64,000 bases of DNA, taken from the NCBI RefSeq assembly GCF_019837165.1, contig NZ_JAGYHC010000001.1, positions 3,534,001-3,598,000 on the forward strand, written 5' to 3'. Every line of letters starts with the position of its first letter. The stretch's first letter is position 1. The notes under the pieces were generated by a model. That model had not been told where the DNA came from. It was given only the letters and a program-made list of their open reading frames with translations, and searched no databases. Shown piece after piece: positions 27,066 through 33,531 of the stretch. The DNA comes from Virgibacillus sp. NKC19-3 (GTDB taxonomy: Bacteria; Bacillota; Bacilli; Bacillales; Amphibacillaceae). The position numbers and the translations under genes were made by a program.

Positions 27066-27392
27066 TTATTGATCACCTTGTCCACCTTGTCTATCTTCAT
27101 CGTCATTCAGGTCATCATTCGGAGCGTCTTGCTGCATTTCGTCTTCTTCGCCCGTATCGTTAATACCTGTGCCATTGCCATTATTGTCATTTTCATTATT
27201 ATCTGTTCCGTTGTCATTTTCATCCATGCGGTCATCGTTATCTTCAACCGGGTCCTGGTTACCATTATCATCTTCTTGATCTAATGGCACGTCTTCTTCT
27301 GCAGGATCCTGGTTGTCATCTGTTCCGCATGCAGCTAGTAATGAAATGGCTAAAATCGGTGCACCTAATTTCATGAATATCTTTTTTTCCAT
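27066..27392 (-). CDS. Small, very acidic low-complexity lipoprotein
   Basis: A 108-residue product with a lipoprotein signal (lipobox LLAACG) and a mature part made almost only of Asp, Glu, Asn, Gln and Gly, including imperfect internal repeats (NQDPAEEDV / NQDPVEDND; NDNGTDNNEND). AGGAGG precedes the ATG. Such acidic tethered proteins are common in halophilic Bacillaceae, and a role at the membrane-wall interface is only inferred. It has its own terminator and appears monocistronic. No named family recognised. Confidence 0.75.
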   Translation of the reverse strand: MEKKIFMKLGAPILAISLLAACGTDDNQDPAEEDVPLDQEDDNGNQDPVEDNDDRMDENDNGTDNNENDNNGNGTGINDTGEEDEMQQDAPNDDLNDDEDRQGGQGDQ

Positions 27393-27496
27393 TATAAGTT
27401 TCCTCCTTTGATAGTTGCTATCGCCATTAGCTTAACCATATTCAAAGAAGTCATACTTCATTTTTTCTACTTTTTGCTAGTCCTTTTACACGTGCA

Positions 27497-27922
27497 CTAT
27501 CCGTTTATCGCAAATGTTATTTCTGCCTCACAGGCTAACTGTCCATCCACCGTTGCAACACCTTTACCCTTGCCAATCGGTCCTTTTAGACGCGTGATTT
27601 CAACTTCCAATTTTAACTGATCACCCGGCTTTACTTGGCGCTTGAAACGACATTTATCCACACCGGCTAGAAAGCCCAGCTTCCCTTTGTTCTCTTCAAT
27701 GCCGAGTACGGCGATTGCTCCAACTTGAGCCATTGCTTCAACAATCAAGACACCTGGCATTATCGCATAACCGGGAAAATGCCCTTGAAAAAATGGTTCA
27801 TTTGCTGTTACATTCTTGATCCCGGCAACACGTTTTCCTTCTTCCATCTCCGTCACTTTATCCACTAATAAAAAGGGATAACGATGTGGGATCAATTCTT
27901 TAATTTGCTCACTATCCAACAT
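27497..27922 (-). CDS. fabZ: 3-hydroxyacyl-[acyl-carrier-protein] dehydratase
   Basis: Hot-dog-fold enzyme that removes water from 3-hydroxyacyl-ACP in fatty acid synthesis. The true start is the ATG at 27922 ([19 protein letters not shown]) after AGGAGGAAAGG; the 28 residues before it in the open frame are untranslated leader. Catalytic His lies in [11 protein letters not shown] and Glu in [10 protein letters not shown]. The 141-residue length is standard. It follows mbl and an EpuA-family gene on the same strand, matching the mbl-ywpB order of B. subtilis after loss of flhO-flhP. Confidence 0.93.
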   Translation of the reverse strand: MLDSEQIKELIPHRYPFLLVDKVTEMEEGKRVAGIKNVTANEPFFQGHFPGYAIMPGVLIVEAMAQVGAIAVLGIEENKGKLGFLAGVDKCRFKRQVKPGDQLKLEVEITRLKGPIGKGKGVATVDGQLACEAEITFAING

Positions 27923-28076
27923 ATGACCTTTCCTCCTGATAAAAATATTTCTTATTAAGGGTCTCTTCGTAAGTATGGTTGCTTTTGCATGTACGCAGTT
28001 TGACATTATTTATATCAAAGCAACAAATGATTTTGGGTGGTGCAAACTGTTTGTACCGCCTCAAACAGCATTTTTA

Positions 28077-28112
28077 AAAAGCATTTCACCTTTGCCCCGG
28101 GTAAAATGCTTT
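28077..28112 (-). terminator. Terminator after the EpuA-family gene
   Basis: AAAGCATTTTACCC and GGTGAAATGCTTT on the minus strand form a long stem followed by T residues. It overlaps the stop codon of the EpuA-type gene. A second 7-bp hairpin (28047-28053 with 28062-28068) lies just downstream without a T-run. Confidence 0.75.
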
Positions 28113-28446
28113 ACTCCTGCATAACAAAATCAATAATATGTTGCCATGTTTCTATTCGTAATACATCCAGCGGGTTGCCATCACCCAGTAAACCATAGCC
28201 AATCATTAGTCCAGCCATTAAAGCAGCTATAGCAAGAAGAAGAACAACAATTATACGAAGCCAAATGGGAAACAAACGGCGTCTCGGCTTTGTTTGTTTC
28301 TTTTTTTCTTCTTTTTGATGCTGTTTATGTTGTTTACGTGTATGCGCTGCTGAAGACATTTCTGTTTCGGCAGACTGCTGTTTATTTCTCTTCTTACCTT
28401 GTTTATGAGCTTTTCTTGTCTGTTCTTCTGATTGGTTCGTAGGCAT
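28111..28446 (-). CDS. EpuA-family membrane protein (annotated elsewhere as RNA polymerase subunit beta-like)
   Basis: 111-residue protein with a long Lys/Gln/Arg-rich cytoplasmic N-terminus (about 60 residues) and one membrane helix (IWLRIIVVLLLAIAALMAGLMIG). It ends YGLLGDGNPLDVLRIETWQHIIDFV, the conserved core of the small EpuA domain. Databases often name it 'DNA-directed RNA polymerase subunit beta' through a historical transfer; I see nothing supporting polymerase function. AAGGAG precedes the ATG. It lies between mbl and fabZ. Confidence 0.75.
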   Translation of the reverse strand: MPTNQSEEQTRKAHKQGKKRNKQQSAETEMSSAAHTRKQHKQHQKEEKKKQTKPRRRLFPIWLRIIVVLLLAIAALMAGLMIGYGLLGDGNPLDVLRIETWQHIIDFVMQE

Positions 28447-28555
28447 ATCCTGTTTCTCCTTAATTCCGGCAATATACTTGGACTGCGTTCGTCAATCTTT
28501 AAGCCCCATTCTACCACAAAGCTTTGACGATGATCTACCTTAGCTAATTAATCCC

Positions 28556-28615
28556 TCAAGCTACCGCTGTTTGGGAAATCATTTCACTAGCAGCTGTATA
28601 AATACCTGTTAACAT
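28556..28615 (-). pseudogene. flhO: 19-codon fossil of flhO (flagellar rod protein family)
   Basis: Directly after mbl on the same strand, an ATG at 28615 opens MLTGIYTAASEMISQTAVA before a TGA. This matches the N-terminus typical of FlgG/FlhO/FlhP flagellar rod-hook proteins (ML.GLYTAASGMI.QQ). In B. subtilis flhO and flhP lie immediately downstream of mbl. The rest of both genes is gone, so this is a deletion scar. The recognition rests on a short stretch plus exact synteny. Confidence 0.6.
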
Positions 28616-28636
28616 GACTTGTCACTTCTTACAGGA

Positions 28637-29638
28637 TTAAACGATTTTTCTACTTTCAACTTTATCCATATTTTCAAGCATGATCCCTGTTCCTTTAGCA
28701 ACACAGTTCATAGGCTCTTCTGCCATAAATACAGGAACTTTTAATTCCTCTGCCAATAATTGATCAATGCCATGTAATAACGCTCCGCCACCTGTCAGGA
28801 TAACTCCCCGATCAATGATATCTGCAGATAATTCCGGTGGAGTATGTTCCAACACGGTCTTTGCAGCTTGAATAATCAAGGATACCGACTCTTGCAAGGC
28901 TTCTCCAATTTCATCGGAATAAACCGTAATCGTGCGGGGGAGTCCATTCACCATATCACGCCCGCGGATTTCCATTTCTTCCTTCCGCGAATCCTTAAAA
29001 ACAGTAGCTACATTTTGCTTGATTTGCTCAGCAGTACGTTCTCCAATAAGCAACTTGTACGTCTTCTTAATATAGCTAAGGATTTCCACATCAAATTTAT
29101 CTCCTGCCATTTTAATGGATTCTGACGTGACGATATCTCCCATGGATAGAACTGCTACGTCTGTTGTTCCTCCACCGATATCAATAATCATATTCCCGCT
29201 TGGTTGGAATATTTCCATACCGGCACCGATCGCCGCTACTTTTGGTTCTTCCTCCAGCGAGACCTTTTTACCTCCGGATTTCTCTGCAGCTTCCTTAATC
29301 GCTTTTTGCTCTACTTTCGTAACATTTGTCGGACAACAAATAAGCATTCTCGGTTTGGAAAGAAAACCGCGAACATTGATTTTATTTATAAAATGTCGTA
29401 ACATTGCTTCCGTAACATCAAAATCAGCAATGACTCCATCCTTCAACGGTCGAATCGCTTCAATATTTCCCGGTGTTCGACCAACCATCCGATGAGCAGA
29501 TTCACCAACTTCAAGCACTTTTCCCGTTGTGTGATCCATTGCCACAACAGATGGTTCATTTAAGATAATCCCTTTCCCTTTTACATGAATTAAAACATTA
29601 GCAGTGCCAAGGTCGATTCCAATATCCCTAGAAAACAT
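28637..29638 (-). CDS. mbl: Rod-shape determining actin homologue Mbl
   Basis: MreB-family bacterial actin that guides lateral-wall synthesis under the membrane. The start is the ATG at 29638 (MFSRDIGIDLGTANVLIHVKGKGI) after GGAGGATCAGG; the 31 upstream in-frame residues are not expected to be translated. Nucleotide-binding motifs are present: DLGTANV, IDIGGGTTDVAVLS and ILTGGGALLHGID. The 333-residue length is normal. The position next to spoIIID is the B. subtilis arrangement and identifies it as mbl rather than mreB. Confidence 0.93.
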   Translation of the reverse strand: MFSRDIGIDLGTANVLIHVKGKGIILNEPSVVAMDHTTGKVLEVGESAHRMVGRTPGNIEAIRPLKDGVIADFDVTEAMLRHFINKINVRGFLSKPRMLICCPTNVTKVEQKAIKEAAEKSGGKKVSLEEEPKVAAIGAGMEIFQPSGNMIIDIGGGTTDVAVLSMGDIVTSESIKMAGDKFDVEILSYIKKTYKLLIGERTAEQIKQNVATVFKDSRKEEMEIRGRDMVNGLPRTITVYSDEIGEALQESVSLIIQAAKTVLEHTPPELSADIIDRGVILTGGGALLHGIDQLLAEELKVPVFMAEEPMNCVAKGTGIMLENMDKVESRKIV

Positions 29639-29836
29639 GAATCCTGATCCTCCTAGCATTAATATGTAGATGGCATATATGGTGCTATACGCATTACTAC
29701 TAATATAATATTTTACCACAAAAATCAACAATTAACTGCCTATTTCGCAAAAAAATTGGTAACGTTTTATTAGAAACAGGCAATAAGACTCCCTCTTCAA
29801 GCGCGTGAAGCATGTATCCAATCAGAGCCCAAACCA

Positions 29837-29865
29837 AAAACGCAGCATTCCCTTCACTGCGTTTT
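29837..29865 (-). terminator. Terminator between spoIIID and mbl
   Basis: AAAACGCAG and CTGCGTTTT form a perfect 9-bp stem; on the minus strand it is followed by TTTTTGG. It would end spoIIID transcription before mbl. Confidence 0.75.
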
Positions 29866-29973
29866 GGCTTTACATTGTTATGTGCTCCTGACTTTTGAAA
29901 AGATCTCCCAGATATCACCCCCCTTATATAGAGTAGGTCGCTTACCTATTCTGCGTGTAACACCGTTAAAATT

Positions 29974-30255
29974 TCACCCCACTGGTTTTGCTTGCTCCTC
30001 ACTTTTTGGGTGTAAGCTGTATTTCTTTCTTGTTGCTTCTCCTCCACGGAGATGGCGGATTGATTTATGATGTTCAAGAATTCTTTTTACCTGATTTGCC
30101 AATTCAGGATTTATTTCTGGTAAGCGTTCTGTCAAATCTTTGTGGACTGTGCTCTTGGAAACACCAAATTCCTTCGCTATCATTCGGACGGTTTTTCGCT
30201 CTTCAACGACGTATTTTCCTATCCTGATAGTTCTTTCTTTGATGTAATCATGCAC
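29974..30255 (-). CDS. spoIIID: Mother-cell sporulation regulator SpoIIID
   Basis: Small DNA-binding protein that adjusts the sigma-E regulon in the mother cell. 93 residues, beginning MHDYIKERTIRIGKYVVEERKTVR, with helix-turn-helix MIAKEFGVSKSTVHKDLTERL and the basic C-terminal helix LANQVKRILEHHKSIRHLRGG; all are near-identical to the family. GGGAGG precedes the ATG. It is upstream of mbl as in B. subtilis. No convincing sigma-E promoter could be picked by eye. Confidence 0.94.
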   Translation of the reverse strand: MHDYIKERTIRIGKYVVEERKTVRMIAKEFGVSKSTVHKDLTERLPEINPELANQVKRILEHHKSIRHLRGGEATRKKYSLHPKSEEQAKPVG

Positions 30256-30657
30256 ACCATTCGCCTCCCTAAGTTGAATATTTCCGAGGTGTGGTTTGAG
30301 ACAAGGTGTTAATTTTGTTGTGGCCGATTTTTCCTGTAGTGGTTTTACTGCGCAATGATGTCGGATATGTTTTTTAAATAGGTCATCAGGGGCTGTTCAA
30401 ATGAACTCTAAATGATTTGAACATGCCCACTATTTTTCTCTACCTGTGTCCCATCGTTAACGAAAAGTTCTGTAATTTATATGTAAACGTTTCTGTTGAG
30501 GGGGTCATTTGGCATATATTTTAAAAAGCCACACAAGCTCTCACCTCAGACATTTCTGATTGCTTGGTTTGTAATATTTTATTAATCACCTGGGAGGTTT
30601 ATGATTAAAATTCACGCTTTAAAAATGGTGGACAGGAAGTATTTTTGAATATACCTG
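30256..30657. other. Spacer between spoIIID and the peptide gene's terminator
   Basis: No gene is supported. On the plus strand a good GGGAGG precedes the ATG at 30601, but the frame stops after 15 codons (MIKIHALKMVDRKYF). This may be chance or the scar of a lost gene. The spoIIID promoter must lie in this region. Confidence 0.4.
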
Positions 30658-30696
30658 TAAAAAACAATGGAACGAGGATTATTACCCCCGTTCCAT
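30658..30696 (-). terminator. Terminator of the receptor-peptide unit
   Basis: ATGGAACG (30667-30674) pairs with CGTTCCAT (30689-30696), extended by a GG/CC pair; on the minus strand it is followed by TTGTTTTTT. It lies ~85 bases after the stop of the small repeated-peptide gene and would end its transcript. Confidence 0.75.
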
Positions 30697-30719
30697 GGAA
30701 AAAATTATATTTAAAAAAA

Positions 30720-31007
30720 GGTTCAACTTTTCCAATGTTAAAGCATGATTCGAAATCGAAACAACTAACTTACACTATACGTTAATCAATATCTCCTAAA
30801 TTTGGATCACTGGCATCAATATCCCCCAGATTTGGGTCACTGGCATCAATGTCTCCCAGGTTCGGATCACTAGTCAAAAACTGTTCCCCCAATGCCGGAC
30901 TCACCGTAATAAAGATAGCTGCAATTGCTACAAAAAGAGTCACTTTATATTTTTTCATTCTAATTCCTCCATTCTTAATTTTTTATATACTGCGAAAAAG
31001 TTGAACC
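30720..31007. repeat. Perfect 12-bp inverted repeat flanking the peptide gene
   Basis: GGTTCAACTTTT at 30720-30731 and its exact reverse complement AAAAGTTGAACC at 30996-31007 bracket the small peptide gene (30782-30958). The right arm lies in the ~80-base space between the receptor stop and the peptide start, near a TATATAAA stretch that could be a -10. The arms may be operator sites, RNA pairing segments or insertion ends. The sequence does not decide between these. Confidence 0.6.
30782..30958 (-). CDS. Exported precursor peptide with three identical SDPNLGDID repeats (candidate pheromone)
   Basis: A 58-residue frame with GGAGGAATTAGA before its ATG. It has a clear Sec signal (MKKYKVTLFVAIAAIFITVSPALG), a short linker (EQFLT), then SDPNLGDID three times, joined by single alanines, ending at the stop. 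The 30-base units differ only at synonymous sites (for example GGA/GGG, TTA/CTG, AAT/AAC, CCA/CCG, GAT/GAC), so the peptide sequence has been kept under selection. Exported precursors with C-terminal signal peptides, sometimes in several copies, are the rule for RRNPPA receptors such as Rap, NprR, PlcR and AimR. The receptor-like gene lies ~80 bases upstream on the same strand. The mature form is unknown; DPNLGD is one guess. Coding status is strong, function inferred. Confidence 0.8.
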   Translation of the reverse strand: MKKYKVTLFVAIAAIFITVSPALGEQFLTSDPNLGDIDASDPNLGDIDASDPNLGDID

Positions 31008-31040
31008 GAGGTACCTTTTTTAACAAACAAGATGCATGTC

Positions 31041-32123
31041 TCACATCTTCATTTGCGTTAATACTCTAAGTGGCAATCGACAGAAAAAGTAATCGCTTCT
31101 TTTTTCAATAAAGTAATTATAGGACTGGAGTAACATCCGTTTGTCCTGCTTCGCTCTGCCCATATAATAAAGTTTAAATGCACTGTCCATTGGCAATTCG
31201 TTCAGAATCGTGATCGCTTTGGTGTAATTTCCTTTCGCTATTTCAATGTGTGCCTGTTCACTCTTATCATCTGTTTTGATATTATCAACTTGATTAAAAT
31301 GGGCAGCTAAAAAAGGAATGTTCTGATGTTCGATGACATGAATTTGATTTGTTAAATTATGCCTTTTCGCTAACTTTAGAGCTTGCTTCAAGTGATGCAT
31401 CCCTTGAAAATAGGTATCAAACGTGTAGGATAATCCTAATTTGATATGTACATCTATTTTCGTCAGGTCATTCGATGTTTGATTTAGAATACGATAGGCA
31501 TACTTTCTTGCCATAATTAGTTCATTTCGAAGTAGATAATAGGTCAAAAAAAGGTGATGAAGTCGAATGGTAAAAAAAGACACCATCATCCGATCTTTCA
31601 CTTTTTGAAATAAGTACTGATAGTTTTCAAGGAAATTTCCTATCTTATTATATTTATTCATGCTGTAGTATGCTGTAACTTTAACAAATTCAAGCAAACA
31701 TTTTAGCTCAGGATCGTCCGTTTTCATGTTTTCTGCTTTTTCGACTATTTCGCTTGGTCGGTACCGGGAGAGCTTTCGATCAATCGTTAATTGATAAACG
31801 CTCGCCCACTCTCGATTGGACTTATTTTCGGACTTCCAATTTTTTTGAATTAAAAGCTCCAGGTCCTCATAGAACCCATTCACATACAAAAATTCCATCC
31901 CTTTTTTTCGAACATCGTCTAAAGGCGTGTGTATAATATATTTCCGTGTTAATTCCAATGCTGATTTTGTATCATATTCGCGCAAAAATGATTCCATAAC
32001 CTCTTTCATCGATGGTTCATGTTCAAATGTGATGACAGAAGGATTGAACATATATGTGGTGAGACCTCCTTTTAACAAAGCTGTTATGTCGACTTCACGG
32101 TTATTTTCTGAGGTTTTCATCAT
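31041..32123 (-). CDS. AimR-like TPR peptide receptor, apparently lacking the helix-turn-helix
   Basis: Predicted helical-repeat peptide receptor of 360 residues. From memory of phage AimR, the C-terminal half fits best: the spacing and residues of FKLYYMGRAKQDKRMLLQSYNYFIEKRSDYFFCRLPLRVL, and LLRNELIMARKYAYRILNQTSNDLTKIDVHIKLGLSYTF. Phage AimR (~386 residues) begins with a DNA-binding domain of ~45-50 residues. Here the protein starts almost at the TPR region (MMKTSENNREVDITALLKGG). An in-frame TGA lies two codons upstream of the start, so no longer form exists. It may therefore act Rap-like, by binding a protein. The RBS is weak. It lies between spoIIQ and the repeated-peptide gene. An alternative is another RRNPPA-type TPR protein. 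Confidence 0.75.
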   Translation of the reverse strand: MMKTSENNREVDITALLKGGLTTYMFNPSVITFEHEPSMKEVMESFLREYDTKSALELTRKYIIHTPLDDVRKKGMEFLYVNGFYEDLELLIQKNWKSENKSNREWASVYQLTIDRKLSRYRPSEIVEKAENMKTDDPELKCLLEFVKVTAYYSMNKYNKIGNFLENYQYLFQKVKDRMMVSFFTIRLHHLFLTYYLLRNELIMARKYAYRILNQTSNDLTKIDVHIKLGLSYTFDTYFQGMHHLKQALKLAKRHNLTNQIHVIEHQNIPFLAAHFNQVDNIKTDDKSEQAHIEIAKGNYTKAITILNELPMDSAFKLYYMGRAKQDKRMLLQSYNYFIEKRSDYFFCRLPLRVLTQMKM

Positions 32124-32291
32124 ATTTCAACAATTACTCTTATTCTAACATATTTTTCACGGTCATAAAGAACCGATCGTTCGACAAATTTCGTATATGA
32201 CTATATATTCTAATATTCAAAAAATCATATGGCGAATATAAAACGCACAATAGGTGTTAACCATGTTCCGGATTGCTTAACTACCAAAAAA

Positions 32292-32329
32292 ATACCCCCA
32301 GCTTCTATTGCTGGGGGTATTTTTTTTTT
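32292..32329. terminator. Strong bidirectional terminator after spoIIQ
   Basis: ATACCCCCAGC and GCTGGGGGTAT form a perfect 11-bp stem with A-rich sequence on one side and a long T-run on the other. It starts inside the end of spoIIQ's 3' region and isolates it from the receptor gene. Confidence 0.85.
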
Positions 32330-33218
32330 ATTCATTCTCTGAAGCGTTGTCTGAATCGGTTGTATCATCTTCCAACGCATCATCTTCTGCGCCAGCGTCT
32401 TCATCTGGTGCATCTGATTCTTCTTCACGATTATCTTCTTCCGGTGCATCCGTTTCTTCCTCCGCGCTATCGGATTGCTCGTCTTCTACAGCATCCTCGC
32501 TTGCTTCGGACTCTTCATCTGTAACACTATCTAAACTAGCAACAGATTGATTGAAAAAGGATTCCGGATTGACTTCATTACCATCTTTTCTTAGTTCAAA
32601 ATGGACGTGCATTCCGTTATCTTTGCCAAAAATGTTTTTCCCTGCTGTACCTACTGATTCCCCTTGTTCCACATCGGTATCAGCTGATACATTCACTTCA
32701 TCCAGACTTGCATAATAAGTTGTCACGTCATTATCATGTGTCATCACAACGACATTTCCCAGCAAAGGATCTTCTTTTACTTCTGTAACTGTTCCTGTTA
32801 AGGATGCGACAACATCGAACGTCTCATCTGTAGCGGATGCAATATCAATACCAGTACTTTGGTAATAGCGGTTGTTATAAAAAACCAGGCTATCTTCCTG
32901 ATCCTCTTGTTCTGCGTTGTAATCATAGAATTTAGTTACGATTTCTGCTTGATCTTGATCCACTACCGGCATTTGAATAACCTCTTGCTGATCCAAAACT
33001 GGCTCGGCATCCTCATCATTGGAAGATGGGATATACTCATCACTTTCTTGTTCCTGCTCATCTGCAACATCCGGAACTTGGTTGTCCACATTTTGATACC
33101 ACACCACAACCGATAAAAGGAGGGCAGCAACAGTTAAATAAAGTGCTGGAAAAAACCATTTCTTCCGGAAAATACGGCTCCATTTATTTTTTGAAGCACC
33201 GTTGTTTTCTTCTTTCAT
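32328..33218 (-). CDS. spoIIQ: Forespore engulfment protein SpoIIQ (LytM-like, degenerate)
   Basis: Forespore membrane protein that links across the septum with SpoIIIAH during engulfment. One N-terminal helix (ALYLTVAALLLSVVVWY) anchors an outside M23/LytM domain: YYQSTGIDIAS, LTGTVTEVKEDPLLGNVVVMTHD, GKNIFGKDNGMHVHFELRKDG. The first zinc-ligand position, usually His as in HxGID, is Ser here, as I recall for B. subtilis SpoIIQ, so it is likely structural rather than a peptidase. A long acidic tail (~70 residues of Glu/Asp/Ala/Ser after FFNQS) is unusual against B. subtilis. The neighbours spoIID and spoIIID fit. Confidence 0.9.
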   Translation of the reverse strand: MKEENNGASKNKWSRIFRKKWFFPALYLTVAALLLSVVVWYQNVDNQVPDVADEQEQESDEYIPSSNDEDAEPVLDQQEVIQMPVVDQDQAEIVTKFYDYNAEQEDQEDSLVFYNNRYYQSTGIDIASATDETFDVVASLTGTVTEVKEDPLLGNVVVMTHDNDVTTYYASLDEVNVSADTDVEQGESVGTAGKNIFGKDNGMHVHFELRKDGNEVNPESFFNQSVASLDSVTDEESEASEDAVEDEQSDSAEEETDAPEEDNREEESDAPDEDAGAEDDALEDDTTDSDNASENE

Positions 33219-33238
33219 AAGAACATCACCTCACCAAC

Positions 33239-33268
33239 CATTCTGATCAGAAAAAAGAAAATATATAC
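33239..33268 (-). promoter_or_regulatory. Candidate sigma-F promoter of spoIIQ
   Basis: On the minus strand GTATA, a 15-base spacer, then GATCAGAATG match the sigma-F pattern (GyATA, GGnnAnAnTR) with one mismatch, ~20 bases upstream of the spoIIQ ATG. spoIIQ is sigma-F controlled in B. subtilis. The leader would be very short. Confidence 0.45.
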
Positions 33269-33501
33269 ATGAGGTGAAAAAAACTTGCCGATTTTGTGGA
33301 TTTTTTTAAAAAAGTGGGGGATAGTAAGCAGTTAAGCCTGTGTAGAGAAGCGATATAACTGCTTTACTTCAGCTGCGTTGGTAAGGCGAACGCTGCGTTA
33401 CCCCGCTGAATGTATTTTACAGGCACATAGAACTTCGTTACGTTACCACGCTTTTCTGGTTTCCAGATACTTACCCATGACCCACAATCATTTTCCACAT
33501 T

Positions 33502-33531
33502 AAAAACCCCCGCTATCTTGCTACGAGGGTT
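33502..33531 (-). terminator. Terminator overlapping the end of spoIID
   Basis: AACCCTCG and CGGGGGTT on the minus strand pair (one mismatch), followed by TTTTT. The stem includes the last codons and stop of spoIID. Nothing else is recognised in 33269-33501 apart from the region upstream of spoIIQ. Confidence 0.7.

Noticed and set aside
30256-33218. Prophage remnant around the AimR-like gene
   Set aside because: No integrase, structural or lysis genes; both neighbours are sporulation genes with ordinary codon use.
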